This document shows positions 1 through 7,180 of a DNA stretch of 22,661 bases, piece after piece (the first letter of the stretch is position 1; each line of letters starts with the position of its first letter). A program made the translations under genes and the position numbers. The notes beneath the pieces are model-generated. The model did no database searches, was not told the DNA's origin, and worked only from the letters and a program-made list of their open reading frames with translations. The stretch is from positions 1-22,661 of the forward strand of contig CALKHV010000185.1 in NCBI GenBank assembly GCA_937988865.1, given 5' to 3'. Source of the DNA: an uncultured Propionibacteriaceae bacterium (lineage in GTDB: Bacteria; Actinomycetota; Actinomycetes; Propionibacteriales; Propionibacteriaceae).

Positions 1-591
1 GCGTCCGTCGGTCATCGACGTGCGCACGAATCCGGGACGAACGACGTGGACGCGCACCCCGCTCGCTTCGAGTGCCGTGCCGAGGTTGAGGTAGAACGCG
101 TCCATCCCCGCCTTGGTCGAGCCGTAGACGAAGTTCGAGCGCCGCACCTTCTCACCCGCGACGGAACTCAGCGCGATGATGCGTCCCGACCCCGCCTCGG
201 TCAGGCGATCGGCGAGCAGGACGCCCACGCTCACCGCGCCGGTGTAGTTGACGGTCGCGAGTTCGACCGCCGCGCCTTGGTCGTGCCAGTTGGCCTCCGC
301 GTCCCCGAGCAGACCGAACGCGACGATCGCGAGGTCGATGGGCCCGCCCTCAAAGGCGTCGTCGATCGAGGCCGGATGGGACGCGGGGTCGGCCGCGTCG
401 AAGTCGACGAGCACGACGTCCGTGGCGCCCGCCGCGGACACCCGGGCGGCTGCCGCCTCGCGCGTCCCGCTTGTCGACCGGACGCCCAGGACCACGCGGG
501 CAGGCCGTCTGGCGAGGTAGGCCTCGACGATCGCGAGACCGATGTCGGACGTGCCGCCCAGCAACAGGATCGAAGTCGGCGTGAACACCAT
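1..591 (-). CDS. dprE2: DprE2-like short-chain dehydrogenase/reductase (3' end beyond window)
   Basis: The 197 residues present closely resemble decaprenylphosphoryl-D-erythro-pentofuranosid-2-ulose 2-reductase (Rv3791 family, about 254 residues). In mycobacteria this NADH-dependent enzyme makes the second half-reaction from decaprenyl-phospho-ribose to decaprenyl-phospho-arabinose, the arabinose donor for cell-wall polymers. Visible features are the Rossmann nucleotide loop GGTSDIGLA (12-20), the family stretch AFGLLGDAE (91-99), the SDR serine in LSSVAG (141-146) and the catalytic Y-x3-K as YGSTK (Y156, K160). The C-terminal helix and tail are outside the window. The ATG at 591 lies one base after the glnE stop, with GGGGAGAGG at the glnE 3' end serving as ribosome binding site, so it should be translated from the glnE message. 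Whether a DprE1 partner exists cannot be seen. A related SDR with another polyprenyl-sugar substrate is possible. Confidence 0.82.
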   Translation of the reverse strand, partial: MVFTPTSILLLGGTSDIGLAIVEAYLARRPARVVLGVRSTSGTREAAAARVSAAGATDVVLVDFDAADPASHPASIDDAFEGGPIDLAIVAFGLLGDAEANWHDQGAAVELATVNYTGAVSVGVLLADRLTEAGSGRIIALSSVAGEKVRRSNFVYGSTKAGMDAFYLNLGTALEASGVRVHVVRPGFVRTSMTDGR

Positions 592-592
592 G

Positions 593-3517
593 TCAGTCCT
601 CTCCCCAGAACAGTCGTCCGACCACTCCGCCTGCCCGCCGCGCGGCCTTGCGCCACTCGTCGACCAGCAGCGAGGCGGACGCGGGCTCATACCCGAGCAG
701 GTAGGCGATCGCCGCGGCCTCGCGAGCGTCGCCGGGGATCAGGTCACTCGCCCGTGCGCGCACCAGCATGATCGCGTTGCGCAGCCTGGTCGCGAGACGC
801 CACGCCGCCTCGAGGGCTGCTGCGTCCGGGGCGGTGACCAGACCGGCCTCCTGGGCCGCGTGCAGGGCATCAAGGGTGGACGTCGTCCGCAGGCCCGGCA
901 GGTCGTGGCCGTGCTGCAGTTGCAGCAACTGCACCGTCCACTCGACATCGGCGAGCCCGCCCGGCCCCATCTTCGTGTTGCGCGCCGGGTCGGACCCTCG
1001 GGGCATCCGCTCGGTCTCCATCCGCGCCTTGAGTCGGCGGATCTCGGCGATCTGGGTGCGTGTGAGCCCACCGGAGGGATAGCGGATGGAGTCGGCAGCG
1101 ACGAGCAGACGTCCGACCGTGTCGACGTCACCGGCCCCGAAACCCGCGCGCAGGAGCGCCTGGGCCTCCCAGGTCGCGCTGTGGCTGCGGTAGTAGGCGA
1201 GACAACTCGACAGGCTCCGGACCATGGGCCCGAACTTGCCGTCGGGACGCAGGTCGGCGTCCACCTCGAGTGCGGGGTCGGGGCCCGGTGCAGCGAGGAG
1301 TTGCCTCATGCGGGCGACCACTGCGGTGGCGCGCTTCACGGCGGTCTCGTCATCGGAGTCGGGAATGACGAACATCGCGTCCGCATCGGAGCCGTGACTC
1401 ATCTCGCGGCCGCCCCAGCGTCCCATGGCCACGACGCCCACGGGTGGGGCGCCCTCGTCACCCCGCGCAGCGATGGCGAGGGCCGCGTCGATCGTCGCCC
1501 CCGCCAGGTCAGCGAGGCCGGCCCCGATCGCGACCTCGTCGCACCTGTGCAGCAGGTCGGCGATGGCCAGCCTCAGCAGTTCCTTGCGTCGACGGGCCCT
1601 CACGGACGCGAAGGCGTCCTCGGTCGACTCGTGCCGCTCGGCGGCGCGCATCATCGAGCGCGTCAGCTCGTCGCGCGTCCGGACGGAGCACTCGGCGTCG
1701 TCGGCCAGCAGCTGGACCGTCTCGGGTGCCCGCTGGAGCAGGCCGACCGCGTAGCGGCTCGACGACAGGATGTGCGCCAGGTGTTCGGCCATCTGGCCCT
1801 CGTCACGCAGCGCACGGAGGTACCAGTGCGTGGTGCCCAGCGACTCGGAGACCTGGCGGAAGCTCAGCAGTCCGTGGTCGGGGTTCGGACCGTCGGCGAA
1901 CCAGCCCAGCATCGCCGGCATGAGTTGCCGCTGGATCTCCACGGCACGCGACGCCCCCTGGGTGAGGGCGCCGATGTGGCGCAGCGCGGCGGCCGGGTCG
2001 TGGAACCCGAGGGCCCTGAGCCGGGTGCGGGCGGCGTCCGGGGACAGGCGCAGCTCGTCGGTGTGGATCCGTGCGACGGCCTCGAGCAGCGGTGAGTAGA
2101 AGACGCGTTGGTGCAGCCGCTGAACCCGACGGGTGGAGGCCTTCCAGGCGTCCACCAGCTCTTCGGACGTCCGGAAACCGAGGCCCCGCGCCAGCATGCG
2201 CATGCCGCGGTCGTCGTCGGGCATGAGGTGCGTCCGGCGCAGCCGCTGGAGCTGGACACGGTGTTCCAGCGCCCGCTGCAGCCGGTAGGCGGACGCGAGT
2301 TCGGCACCGTCCGAGCGTCCGATGTAGCCGTTGGACACGAGTGCGTCGAGGCTCGGCAGAGTGGCGCGCAGGCGGAGTCGCTCGTCACTGCGTCCATGGA
2401 CGAGTTGGAGCAGTTGCACCGAGAACTCGACGTCACGCAGCCCCCCGGACGACAGCTTGATCTCGCGGGCCGCCTCCTTGGGCGGAATGAGTGCGATGAC
2501 GCGCTTGCGCATCGCCTGGCTCTCGGCGATGAAGTTCTCGCGCTCCCCCGCCAGCCAGACGAGGGGCGCGACGAGGTCGACGAAGGCGGCGCCCAGGTCG
2601 GCGTCCCCGGCCATCGGACGTGCCTTGAGCATCGCCTGGAACTCCCAGTTGGACGCCCACTTCTCGTAGTAGGACCGCATCGACGCCAGGCTCCGGACCA
2701 GGGGTCCCGCATTGCCCTCGGGACGCAGGCCTGCGTCGACCTGCCAGATCGTGCCCGTGGCGGTGTGGGCCGAGCAGATGCGCGTGGTTGCCGCCGCGAG
2801 CCGGGTCGCGACCCGCGCCGCGTGCTCAGCGGCGACGTCGTCCCGGGCGGGCTCGGCGACGAAGAGCACGTCGACGTCCGAGACGTAGTTGAGTTCGCGC
2901 GCCCCGCACTTGCCGAGACCGACGATGGCGAAGCGTGCGTCCGCATGGTCGGCCACCTCGGCGCGGGCGATGCAGAGGGCGCCCACCATGATGGCGTCGG
3001 CCAGGTCGGCGAGTTCGGCGGCGATGTCGTCGACCGCGGCGAAGGGGTCGCCGGAGCTGAGATCGCGGGCGGCGATGCGGCAGAGTTCGCGCTTGTTGGC
3101 GACGCGCAGCCGGTCGGTGGCGTCCGGCGCCGAGGCCACGGCCATCGGGTCGGCGGCGCCGATGTCTGCGAGCACGCGGGCCAGGATGGCGGACGCCTCG
3201 TGACGCTCCGGGACGTCCGCGAAGACCGCCAGGTGCGCCGGCCGTTGGGCCAGGTGGTGGTTGAGCGCGATGCTCCCGCCGAGCACGGCGACGAGCCGGT
3301 TCACGGCCTCCCGGTCGTCGGCGAGCGCCGCGTACTCGGGCGTCCCCGCGACGGACACGACCCCCATCAGGGCCAGGTCGGGGTCGGGCGCGCGGTCGAA
3401 GAGGTCAAGGAAATCGGACGCCTGGGGCGGCAACTCCCCCAAATGGCGGAAGGCCGTGTCGGGGTCGTGGAAGCCGCGACGCGCGAGGTCGCCGGTGGTC
3501 GAGGCCAGTCGCGTCAC
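593..3517 (-). CDS. glnE: Bifunctional glutamine synthetase adenylyltransferase / adenylyl-removing enzyme
   Basis: This 974-residue protein is GlnE, which attaches AMP to a tyrosine of type I glutamine synthetase when nitrogen is ample and removes it by phosphorolysis when nitrogen is short. Two nucleotidyltransferase modules are visible. The N-terminal (adenylyl-removing) one has GLGKCGARELNYVSDVDVLF at about 200-219, and the C-terminal (adenylylating) one has AMGRWGGREMSHGSDADAMF at about 697-716; both carry the paired D-x-D metal ligands. Each is followed by a matching GGL-x-DVE helix segment (about 358-365 and 835-865), reflecting the ancient internal duplication. The length is normal for actinobacteria. 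The start is GTG at 3517 with GGAGG seven bases upstream; it diverges from the SCP-like gene. The adjacent GlnA2 is probably not its target because it lacks the usual tyrosine. Confidence 0.97.
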   Translation of the reverse strand: MTRLASTTGDLARRGFHDPDTAFRHLGELPPQASDFLDLFDRAPDPDLALMGVVSVAGTPEYAALADDREAVNRLVAVLGGSIALNHHLAQRPAHLAVFADVPERHEASAILARVLADIGAADPMAVASAPDATDRLRVANKRELCRIAARDLSSGDPFAAVDDIAAELADLADAIMVGALCIARAEVADHADARFAIVGLGKCGARELNYVSDVDVLFVAEPARDDVAAEHAARVATRLAAATTRICSAHTATGTIWQVDAGLRPEGNAGPLVRSLASMRSYYEKWASNWEFQAMLKARPMAGDADLGAAFVDLVAPLVWLAGERENFIAESQAMRKRVIALIPPKEAAREIKLSSGGLRDVEFSVQLLQLVHGRSDERLRLRATLPSLDALVSNGYIGRSDGAELASAYRLQRALEHRVQLQRLRRTHLMPDDDRGMRMLARGLGFRTSEELVDAWKASTRRVQRLHQRVFYSPLLEAVARIHTDELRLSPDAARTRLRALGFHDPAAALRHIGALTQGASRAVEIQRQLMPAMLGWFADGPNPDHGLLSFRQVSESLGTTHWYLRALRDEGQMAEHLAHILSSSRYAVGLLQRAPETVQLLADDAECSVRTRDELTRSMMRAAERHESTEDAFASVRARRRKELLRLAIADLLHRCDEVAIGAGLADLAGATIDAALAIAARGDEGAPPVGVVAMGRWGGREMSHGSDADAMFVIPDSDDETAVKRATAVVARMRQLLAAPGPDPALEVDADLRPDGKFGPMVRSLSSCLAYYRSHSATWEAQALLRAGFGAGDVDTVGRLLVAADSIRYPSGGLTRTQIAEIRRLKARMETERMPRGSDPARNTKMGPGGLADVEWTVQLLQLQHGHDLPGLRTTSTLDALHAAQEAGLVTAPDAAALEAAWRLATRLRNAIMLVRARASDLIPGDAREAAAIAYLLGYEPASASLLVDEWRKAARRAGGVVGRLFWGED

Positions 3518-3535
3518 TGCTCCACCTCCCGAACC

Positions 3536-3541
3536 TAGACT
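3536..3541 (+). promoter_or_regulatory. Candidate -10 box for the SCP-like gene
   Basis: TAGACT fits TAnnnT and would place a start near 3548, leaving a leader of about 35 bases that contains the AGGAGG site. On the other strand TAGGTT (3537-3532) overlaps it, but that box would start a transcript inside the glnE ribosome binding site, so it is less convincing. No clear -35 is visible. Confidence 0.35.
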
Positions 3542-3582
3542 TGCCCTGCCACACTACCGACCGGACGCACAGGAGGTGCCTG

Positions 3583-4197
3583 ATGCCCGCAGGCCCCAGC
3601 CCGTCGCTGGTCGACGCCGTCGTCGCACAGGTGCTCCTCAACCGGGACGCAGACCTCGCCGGGGCGCTGCTCGCCCTCCCCACGCGGGCCGCGAAGTCGC
3701 CCCTCTCGGCGTCCGATCTCGCGCGGCTGTGGCCGCAGACTGCGACGGGCGGCGTCAGTACCGACCACATCGACGCGGACGCCCTCCGTGCGCACCTCGC
3801 GTCCCTGCCGGCGGTGGTGTCCACCCCGGCCGGCCCCGCGAAGGTGGCAGACCACCTGCGGCTGTGCTGCGTCCGGTTGGTCGGCGCCTCGATCGAGGTC
3901 CATCCACCGGCCCTCACCGAGGCGGTGCGCATCCTCACCGCCATCCTGGGGCAGCGCTTCGGCGGGCCGACGATCGAGGTGCGCGTCCCTCCGGTGTCCG
4001 CAGTTCAACTCGGCGCCTTCGGGCAGGGCCCGAGCCACACGCGCGGCACCCCACCCAATGTGGTCGAGACCGATCCTGCGACCTTCTTCGAACTTGCCAC
4101 CGGACGCGTGGCGCTCGTCGACGCCCGGGATCGCGTCCGGTCGTCCGGATCTCATGCCGACGACCTGGCGCGCATGCTCCCGGTCGTGGAGTGGTGA
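3583..4197 (+). CDS. Sterol-carrier-protein-like actinobacterial protein (SCP_3 domain)
   Basis: This 204-residue protein matches the actinobacterial family usually annotated as sterol carrier family protein. Its biochemical function is not established. The C-terminal half is the recognisable part: EVRVPPVSAVQ (132-142) followed by GPSHTRGTPPNVVETDP (149-165), then the FELATGRVAL segment typical of this SCP2-like fold, which binds lipophilic ligands in better-known relatives. The N-terminal 100 residues are helical and less conserved. There is no signal peptide or membrane segment, so it should be cytosolic. The ATG at 3583 is preferred over an upstream TTG at 3541 because a perfect AGGAGG lies at 3571-3576, six bases before it. 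It is transcribed away from glnE and converges on glnA2, so it seems monocistronic. Confidence 0.8.
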   Translation: MPAGPSPSLVDAVVAQVLLNRDADLAGALLALPTRAAKSPLSASDLARLWPQTATGGVSTDHIDADALRAHLASLPAVVSTPAGPAKVADHLRLCCVRLVGASIEVHPPALTEAVRILTAILGQRFGGPTIEVRVPPVSAVQLGAFGQGPSHTRGTPPNVVETDPATFFELATGRVALVDARDRVRSSGSHADDLARMLPVVEW

Positions 4198-4216
4198 CCC
4201 TCGGGACGCAGGGTCA
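4195..4216. terminator. Shared hairpin between SCP-like gene and glnA2
   Basis: TGACCCT (4195-4201) and AGGGTCA (4210-4216) form a perfect seven-base-pair inverted repeat around an eight-base loop. The left arm begins with the stop codon of the plus-strand gene and the right arm holds the stop codon of glnA2 on the minus strand. Only 16 bases separate the two genes, so this is the only place for a bidirectional terminator. No T-tract follows, so intrinsic termination strength is uncertain. Confidence 0.5.
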
Positions 4217-5551
4217 GACGACAGGCAGCATCTTGGCGACCTCGTACGGGGTCACCTGGCGGGCGTAGTCGGCGAATTCGGCGCGCTTGTTGCGCAGGAA
4301 GTAGTCGAAGACGCTCTCGCCGAGCGTCTCGGCAGCGAGTTCGGACTGCTCCATCACGCGAATGGCCTCGTCGAGGTTGCGGGGCAGCTGCGTGATGCCG
4401 AGCGCCCTGCGTTCGCGGTCGCTCAGGCTCCAGACGTCGTCGGCGGCCTCGTCCGGGAGCTCGTACTCGCCCTTGATCCCGGCCAGCCCTGCGTTCAGCA
4501 TGAGCGCGTAGGCCAGATAGGGGTTGGCGGCCGAATCGATGGACCGGAACTCCACCCGGGCGCTCGACGGCTTGTCGGGCTTGAGCAGGGGGACGCGCAC
4601 CAGCGCGGACCGGTTGTTGCGACCCCAGCAGACGTAACTGGGCGCCTCGCCACCGCCCGCGAGCCGCTTGTACGAGTTCACCCACTGGTTGGTCACGGCC
4701 GTGATCTCGGCCGAGTGGCGCAGCAGGCCCGCGACGAACTGGCGTCCGACCTTCGACAGGTGGAATTCGTCGGACGCGTCGTAGAACGCGTTGTTGTCGC
4801 CCTCGAAGAGGGAGACGTGGGTGTGCATGCCCGAGCCGGCGTACTCGGTGAAGGGCTTCGGCATGAAGGTGGCCTGGATGCCCTGGCTGACGGCCACCTC
4901 GCGGATCACGACCCGGAAGGTCATGATGTTGTCGGCCATGGTGAGGGCATCCGCGTAGCGGAGGTCGATCTCGTGCTGGCCGGGCGCCCCCTCGTGGTGG
5001 CTGAACTCGACCGAGATCCCCATCTGTTCCAGCATCTCGATGGCGTCCCGACGGAAATCGGTGCCCGCCCCGAGGGTCGTGTGGTCGAAGTAACCGCCCT
5101 TGTCGAGAGGCAGTGGAGCGCCGTCGCCACCGGCTGCGCCCTGCAGCAGGAAGAACTCGATCTCGGGATGGGTGTAGAAAGTGAAACCCATGTCGGACGC
5201 CTGTTTCAGCGCCCGCTTCAGCACATAGCGGGGGTCGGAGTAGCTGGGCGACCCGTCAGGAAGCCGGATGTCGCAGAACATGCGGGCAGTGCCGCGCTGC
5301 TGCTGGCGCCACGGCAGCAACTGGAAGGTCGACGGGTCGGGGTGGGCCACCATGTCGGACTCGAAGACGCGTGCGAAACCCTCGATGGACGACCCGTCGA
5401 AGCCGATCCCCTCGGCGAAGGCACCCTCGAGTTCGGCCGGTGCGATGGCGACGGACTTCAGCGTCCCCAGCACATCGGTGAACCAGAGACGGACGAACCT
5501 GACGTCTCGTTCTTCCATCGCCCGCAAGACGAACTCTGTCTGCCTGTCCAT
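4214..5551 (-). CDS. glnA2: Type I glutamine synthetase, GlnA2 class
   Basis: This 445-residue enzyme has the length and sequence of actinobacterial GlnA2 (Rv2222c class, GSI-alpha), which condenses glutamate and ammonia with ATP. Active-site landmarks include FDGSSIEGF (51-59), HPEIEFF (128-134, metal-binding glutamates), the loop HHEGAPGQHEID (185-196), MHTHVSLFEGDNN (242-254), the nucleotide/glutamate region NQWVNSYKRL (288-297) and RSIDSAANPYLAY (336-348). Where adenylylated synthetases carry a tyrosine in NLYxLPPEE, this protein reads DDVWSLSDRE (371-380), so a tryptophan occupies the likely site and GlnE control is doubtful. The ATG at 5551 is chosen over upstream in-frame codons by homology; its ribosome binding site is weak. 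The order glnA2 next to glnE is conserved in mycobacteria. A palindrome 23-40 bases upstream suggests nitrogen control. Confidence 0.95.
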   Translation of the reverse strand: MDRQTEFVLRAMEERDVRFVRLWFTDVLGTLKSVAIAPAELEGAFAEGIGFDGSSIEGFARVFESDMVAHPDPSTFQLLPWRQQQRGTARMFCDIRLPDGSPSYSDPRYVLKRALKQASDMGFTFYTHPEIEFFLLQGAAGGDGAPLPLDKGGYFDHTTLGAGTDFRRDAIEMLEQMGISVEFSHHEGAPGQHEIDLRYADALTMADNIMTFRVVIREVAVSQGIQATFMPKPFTEYAGSGMHTHVSLFEGDNNAFYDASDEFHLSKVGRQFVAGLLRHSAEITAVTNQWVNSYKRLAGGGEAPSYVCWGRNNRSALVRVPLLKPDKPSSARVEFRSIDSAANPYLAYALMLNAGLAGIKGEYELPDEAADDVWSLSDRERRALGITQLPRNLDEAIRVMEQSELAAETLGESVFDYFLRNKRAEFADYARQVTPYEVAKMLPVV

Positions 5552-5573
5552 GCGACCAGTCTGCCCGTGGTTG

Positions 5574-5591
5574 TGTAACAGTCGCGTTACA
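5574..5591. promoter_or_regulatory. GlnR-like operator palindrome upstream of glnA2
   Basis: TGTAAC-N6-GTTACA is a perfect inverted repeat located in the 49-base gap between the small conserved gene and glnA2. Actinobacterial GlnR boxes have the general form gTnAc-n6-GnAAc near glnA promoters. The arm and spacer lengths fit this pattern, and the left arm GTAAC matches exactly, though the right half (GTTAC) departs at one position. A hairpin role in the transcript is the alternative. Confidence 0.45.
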
Positions 5592-5600
5592 GCGAGGCCT

Positions 5601-5840
5601 TCAGTGCTTGAAGGGGCCCCAACCCTCGGAGTCGTCCTCGACCTCGTCGGGATCCTCGTCGTTGAACACGGGGTCGTGGTCCCACTGGTCGTTGCGGGTG
5701 TGCACCTTGTGGATCGCCTCGGCGGCCTCTCCCTTGGTGGGGTAGGGGCCGAGCCGGTCTGCGCTCCTGCAGCCGTCGTACGGCTCGACGGCGTGGTGTT
5801 CCAGGCACCAGTACCAGCCGGTCTCCATGATCTCCTGCAT
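5601..5840 (-). CDS. Small conserved actinobacterial protein of unknown function
   Basis: This 79-residue protein has no assigned function that I know of, but its N-terminal half is strikingly conserved in actinobacteria in my recollection, often beside glnA or map. It is rich in aromatic and acidic residues: METGWYWCLEHH (5-16), a YDGCRSADRLGPYP segment (21-34), then a helix with TKGEAAEAIHKVHTRN (35-50) and a very acidic tail (NDEDPDEVEDD, 60-70). The Cys-His-His cluster in WCLEHH plus C24 might bind metal, which is inference. A strong AAGGAGG lies just upstream of the ATG at 5840; an inner ATG at residue 5 is less well placed. It precedes glnA2 by 49 bases on the same strand and may be cotranscribed. 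Confidence 0.8.
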   Translation of the reverse strand: MQEIMETGWYWCLEHHAVEPYDGCRSADRLGPYPTKGEAAEAIHKVHTRNDQWDHDPVFNDEDPDEVEDDSEGWGPFKH

Positions 5841-5878
5841 CGCGCCTCCTTGCGTCCGGGTGCACCACGGAGCGTGGA

Positions 5879-5884
5879 TACACT
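5879..5884 (+). promoter_or_regulatory. -10 box of map (leaderless or near-leaderless)
   Basis: TACACT ends seven bases before the GTG start of map at 5892. This puts the expected transcription start at or next to the start codon. No ribosome binding site is seen before the GTG, which agrees with a leaderless message. Confidence 0.5.
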
Positions 5885-5891
5885 CGCCCTT

Positions 5892-6740
5892 GTGAGTCCC
5901 GTCAAGCCCTACCCGGTCGGGCCGTTGCGTCCGGTTCCAGCAGCGATCCAGCGTCCGGCCTATGTGGGTCGACCTGCTCCTCAACCGTACATGGGCTCGC
6001 ACGTGCAGACCCCTGAGGTGATCGAGAAGATGCGCGTGGCCGGGGGCATCGCCTCCCGGGCGATGCACGAGGCCGCGAAGGCCATCGCCCCGGGGGTGAC
6101 GACCGATGAACTCGACCGCATCGCCCACGAGTACATGTGCGACCACGGCGCCTACCCGTCGGCACTGCGGTACCGGGGCTTCCCCAAGGCGATCTGCACG
6201 TCGGTCAACGAGGTCATCTGCCACGGCATCCCGGACGCGCGTCCGCTCGAGGACGGCGACCTCGTGAAGATCGACGTCACCGCGTTCAAGGACGGCGTCC
6301 ACGGTGACAACTGCGGCACCTTCTTCTGCGGCGACGTCTCCGAGGAGGCCCGGCTGCTCAGCCAGAGGACCAAGGAGGCGCTCGATCGTGCGATCAAGGC
6401 CGTGCGTCCGGGGCGACCGATCTCGGTCATCGGACGCGTGATCGAGTCGTACGCGAAGCGCTTCGGCTATGGGGTGGTGCGTGACTACACGGGCCACGGG
6501 GTGCACTCGGCGTTCCATTCGGGCCTGGTGATCCTGCACTACGACGAGCCGCGCCTCGACACCCCGATGGAGGTCGGCATGACCTTCACGATCGAGCCCA
6601 TGCTGACGCTGGGCGACTACCGGTCACACCAGTGGGACGACGGCTGGACGGTCGTCACGAACGACGGCTCGTGGTGCGCGCAGTTCGAGCACTCCCTCGC
6701 CGTGACCCCCGACGGGGCGGACATCCTGACGCTGCCCTGA
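5892..6740 (+). CDS. map: Type I methionine aminopeptidase (actinobacterial MapB-like)
   Basis: This enzyme removes the initiator methionine from nascent proteins in the cytosol. From GTG 5892 it is 282 residues, close to the about 285 of M. tuberculosis MapB. The N-terminal extension (RPVPAAIQRPAYVGRPAPQP, 13-32) is the proline-rich ribosome-proximal segment seen in that class and argues for this start over the internal ATG that begins MGSHVQ. All five metal ligands are present: D128 (KIDVT), D139 (HGDNCG), H202 (TGHGVH), E235 (TIEPM) and E266 (QFEHS), plus the substrate-contacting H111 in CHGIP. A -10 box immediately before GTG suggests leaderless translation. It diverges from the small conserved gene and is followed 37 bases later by the rnpB RNA. 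Confidence 0.96.
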   Translation: MSPVKPYPVGPLRPVPAAIQRPAYVGRPAPQPYMGSHVQTPEVIEKMRVAGGIASRAMHEAAKAIAPGVTTDELDRIAHEYMCDHGAYPSALRYRGFPKAICTSVNEVICHGIPDARPLEDGDLVKIDVTAFKDGVHGDNCGTFFCGDVSEEARLLSQRTKEALDRAIKAVRPGRPISVIGRVIESYAKRFGYGVVRDYTGHGVHSAFHSGLVILHYDEPRLDTPMEVGMTFTIEPMLTLGDYRSHQWDDGWTVVTNDGSWCAQFEHSLAVTPDGADILTLP

Positions 6741-6766
6741 GGTTCGGGCGCCGCGTCCACTCCCCC

Positions 6767-6772
6767 TACACT
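6767..6772 (+). promoter_or_regulatory. -10 box of rnpB
   Basis: TACACT lies five bases before the first base of the P1 helix of RNase P RNA at 6778, the expected distance from a -10 hexamer to a transcription start. TTCGGG at 6743-6748 is a possible but poor -35, with an 18-base spacer, just after the map stop codon. Confidence 0.5.
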
Positions 6773-6777
6773 GGGAC

Positions 6778-7158
6778 GGACGAGTCGGCCGGGTGATCGC
6801 GGCGCCCGCAAGGGTGTCGAGGAAAGTCCGGACTCCGAAGGGCAGGGTGGTGGGTAACGCCCACCCGGGGTGACCCGCGGGACAGTGCCACAGAAAACAA
6901 ACCGCCTCACCGGGCAACCGGTGCGGTAAGGGTGAAACGGCGGTGCAAGAGACCACCGGCGTCCCAGGTGACTGGGACGGCCAGGCAAACCCCACCCGGA
7001 GCAAGACCAAGCAGGACGCGTCCGAGGGCTGCCCGCCCGAGCGTCCAGGTAGGTCGCACTGCGGCAACGCAGAAGGACGCCGGCAACGGCGTCCGCAGAT
7101 GGATGATCACCGCCCCGAAAGGGGTACAGAATCCGGCTTACAGGCCGACTCGTCCCAT
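6778..7158 (+). ncRNA. rnpB: RNase P RNA, bacterial type A
   Basis: This is the catalytic RNA that matures tRNA 5' ends. The terminal P1 helix is a perfect 13-base-pair match between 6778-6790 and 7143-7155. The conserved core is recognised in order: GAGGAAAGTCC (6819-6829), ACAGAAAACAAACCGCC (6890-6906), the segment GGTAAGGGTGAAACGG (6925-6940) leading into GTGCAAGAGACCACC (6943-6957), and ACAGAATCCGGCTTAC (7126-7141). About 380 nt is normal. One peripheral hairpin (7075-7094, seven base pairs around GGCAAC) is built from a GGACGC/GCGTCC pair, and six copies of that hexamer occur in the gene. The exact 3' end is an estimate. The gene lies between map and a convergent exoribonuclease gene that ends 23 bases away. 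Confidence 0.96.
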
Positions 7159-7180
7159 CCGCATCCCGACGCCGGACGCC

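Noticed and set aside
542..3538. Long plus-strand reading frames (542-2095 and 2108-3538) opposite glnE
   Set aside because: They are antisense shadows of glnE: low-complexity Arg/Gly/Val-rich products with no recognisable domain, while the minus strand gives a full GlnE.
3541..3582. Longer form of the SCP-like protein starting at TTG 3541
   Set aside because: The AGGAGG at 3571-3576 is placed for ATG 3583, and the TTG would fall in the candidate promoter region.
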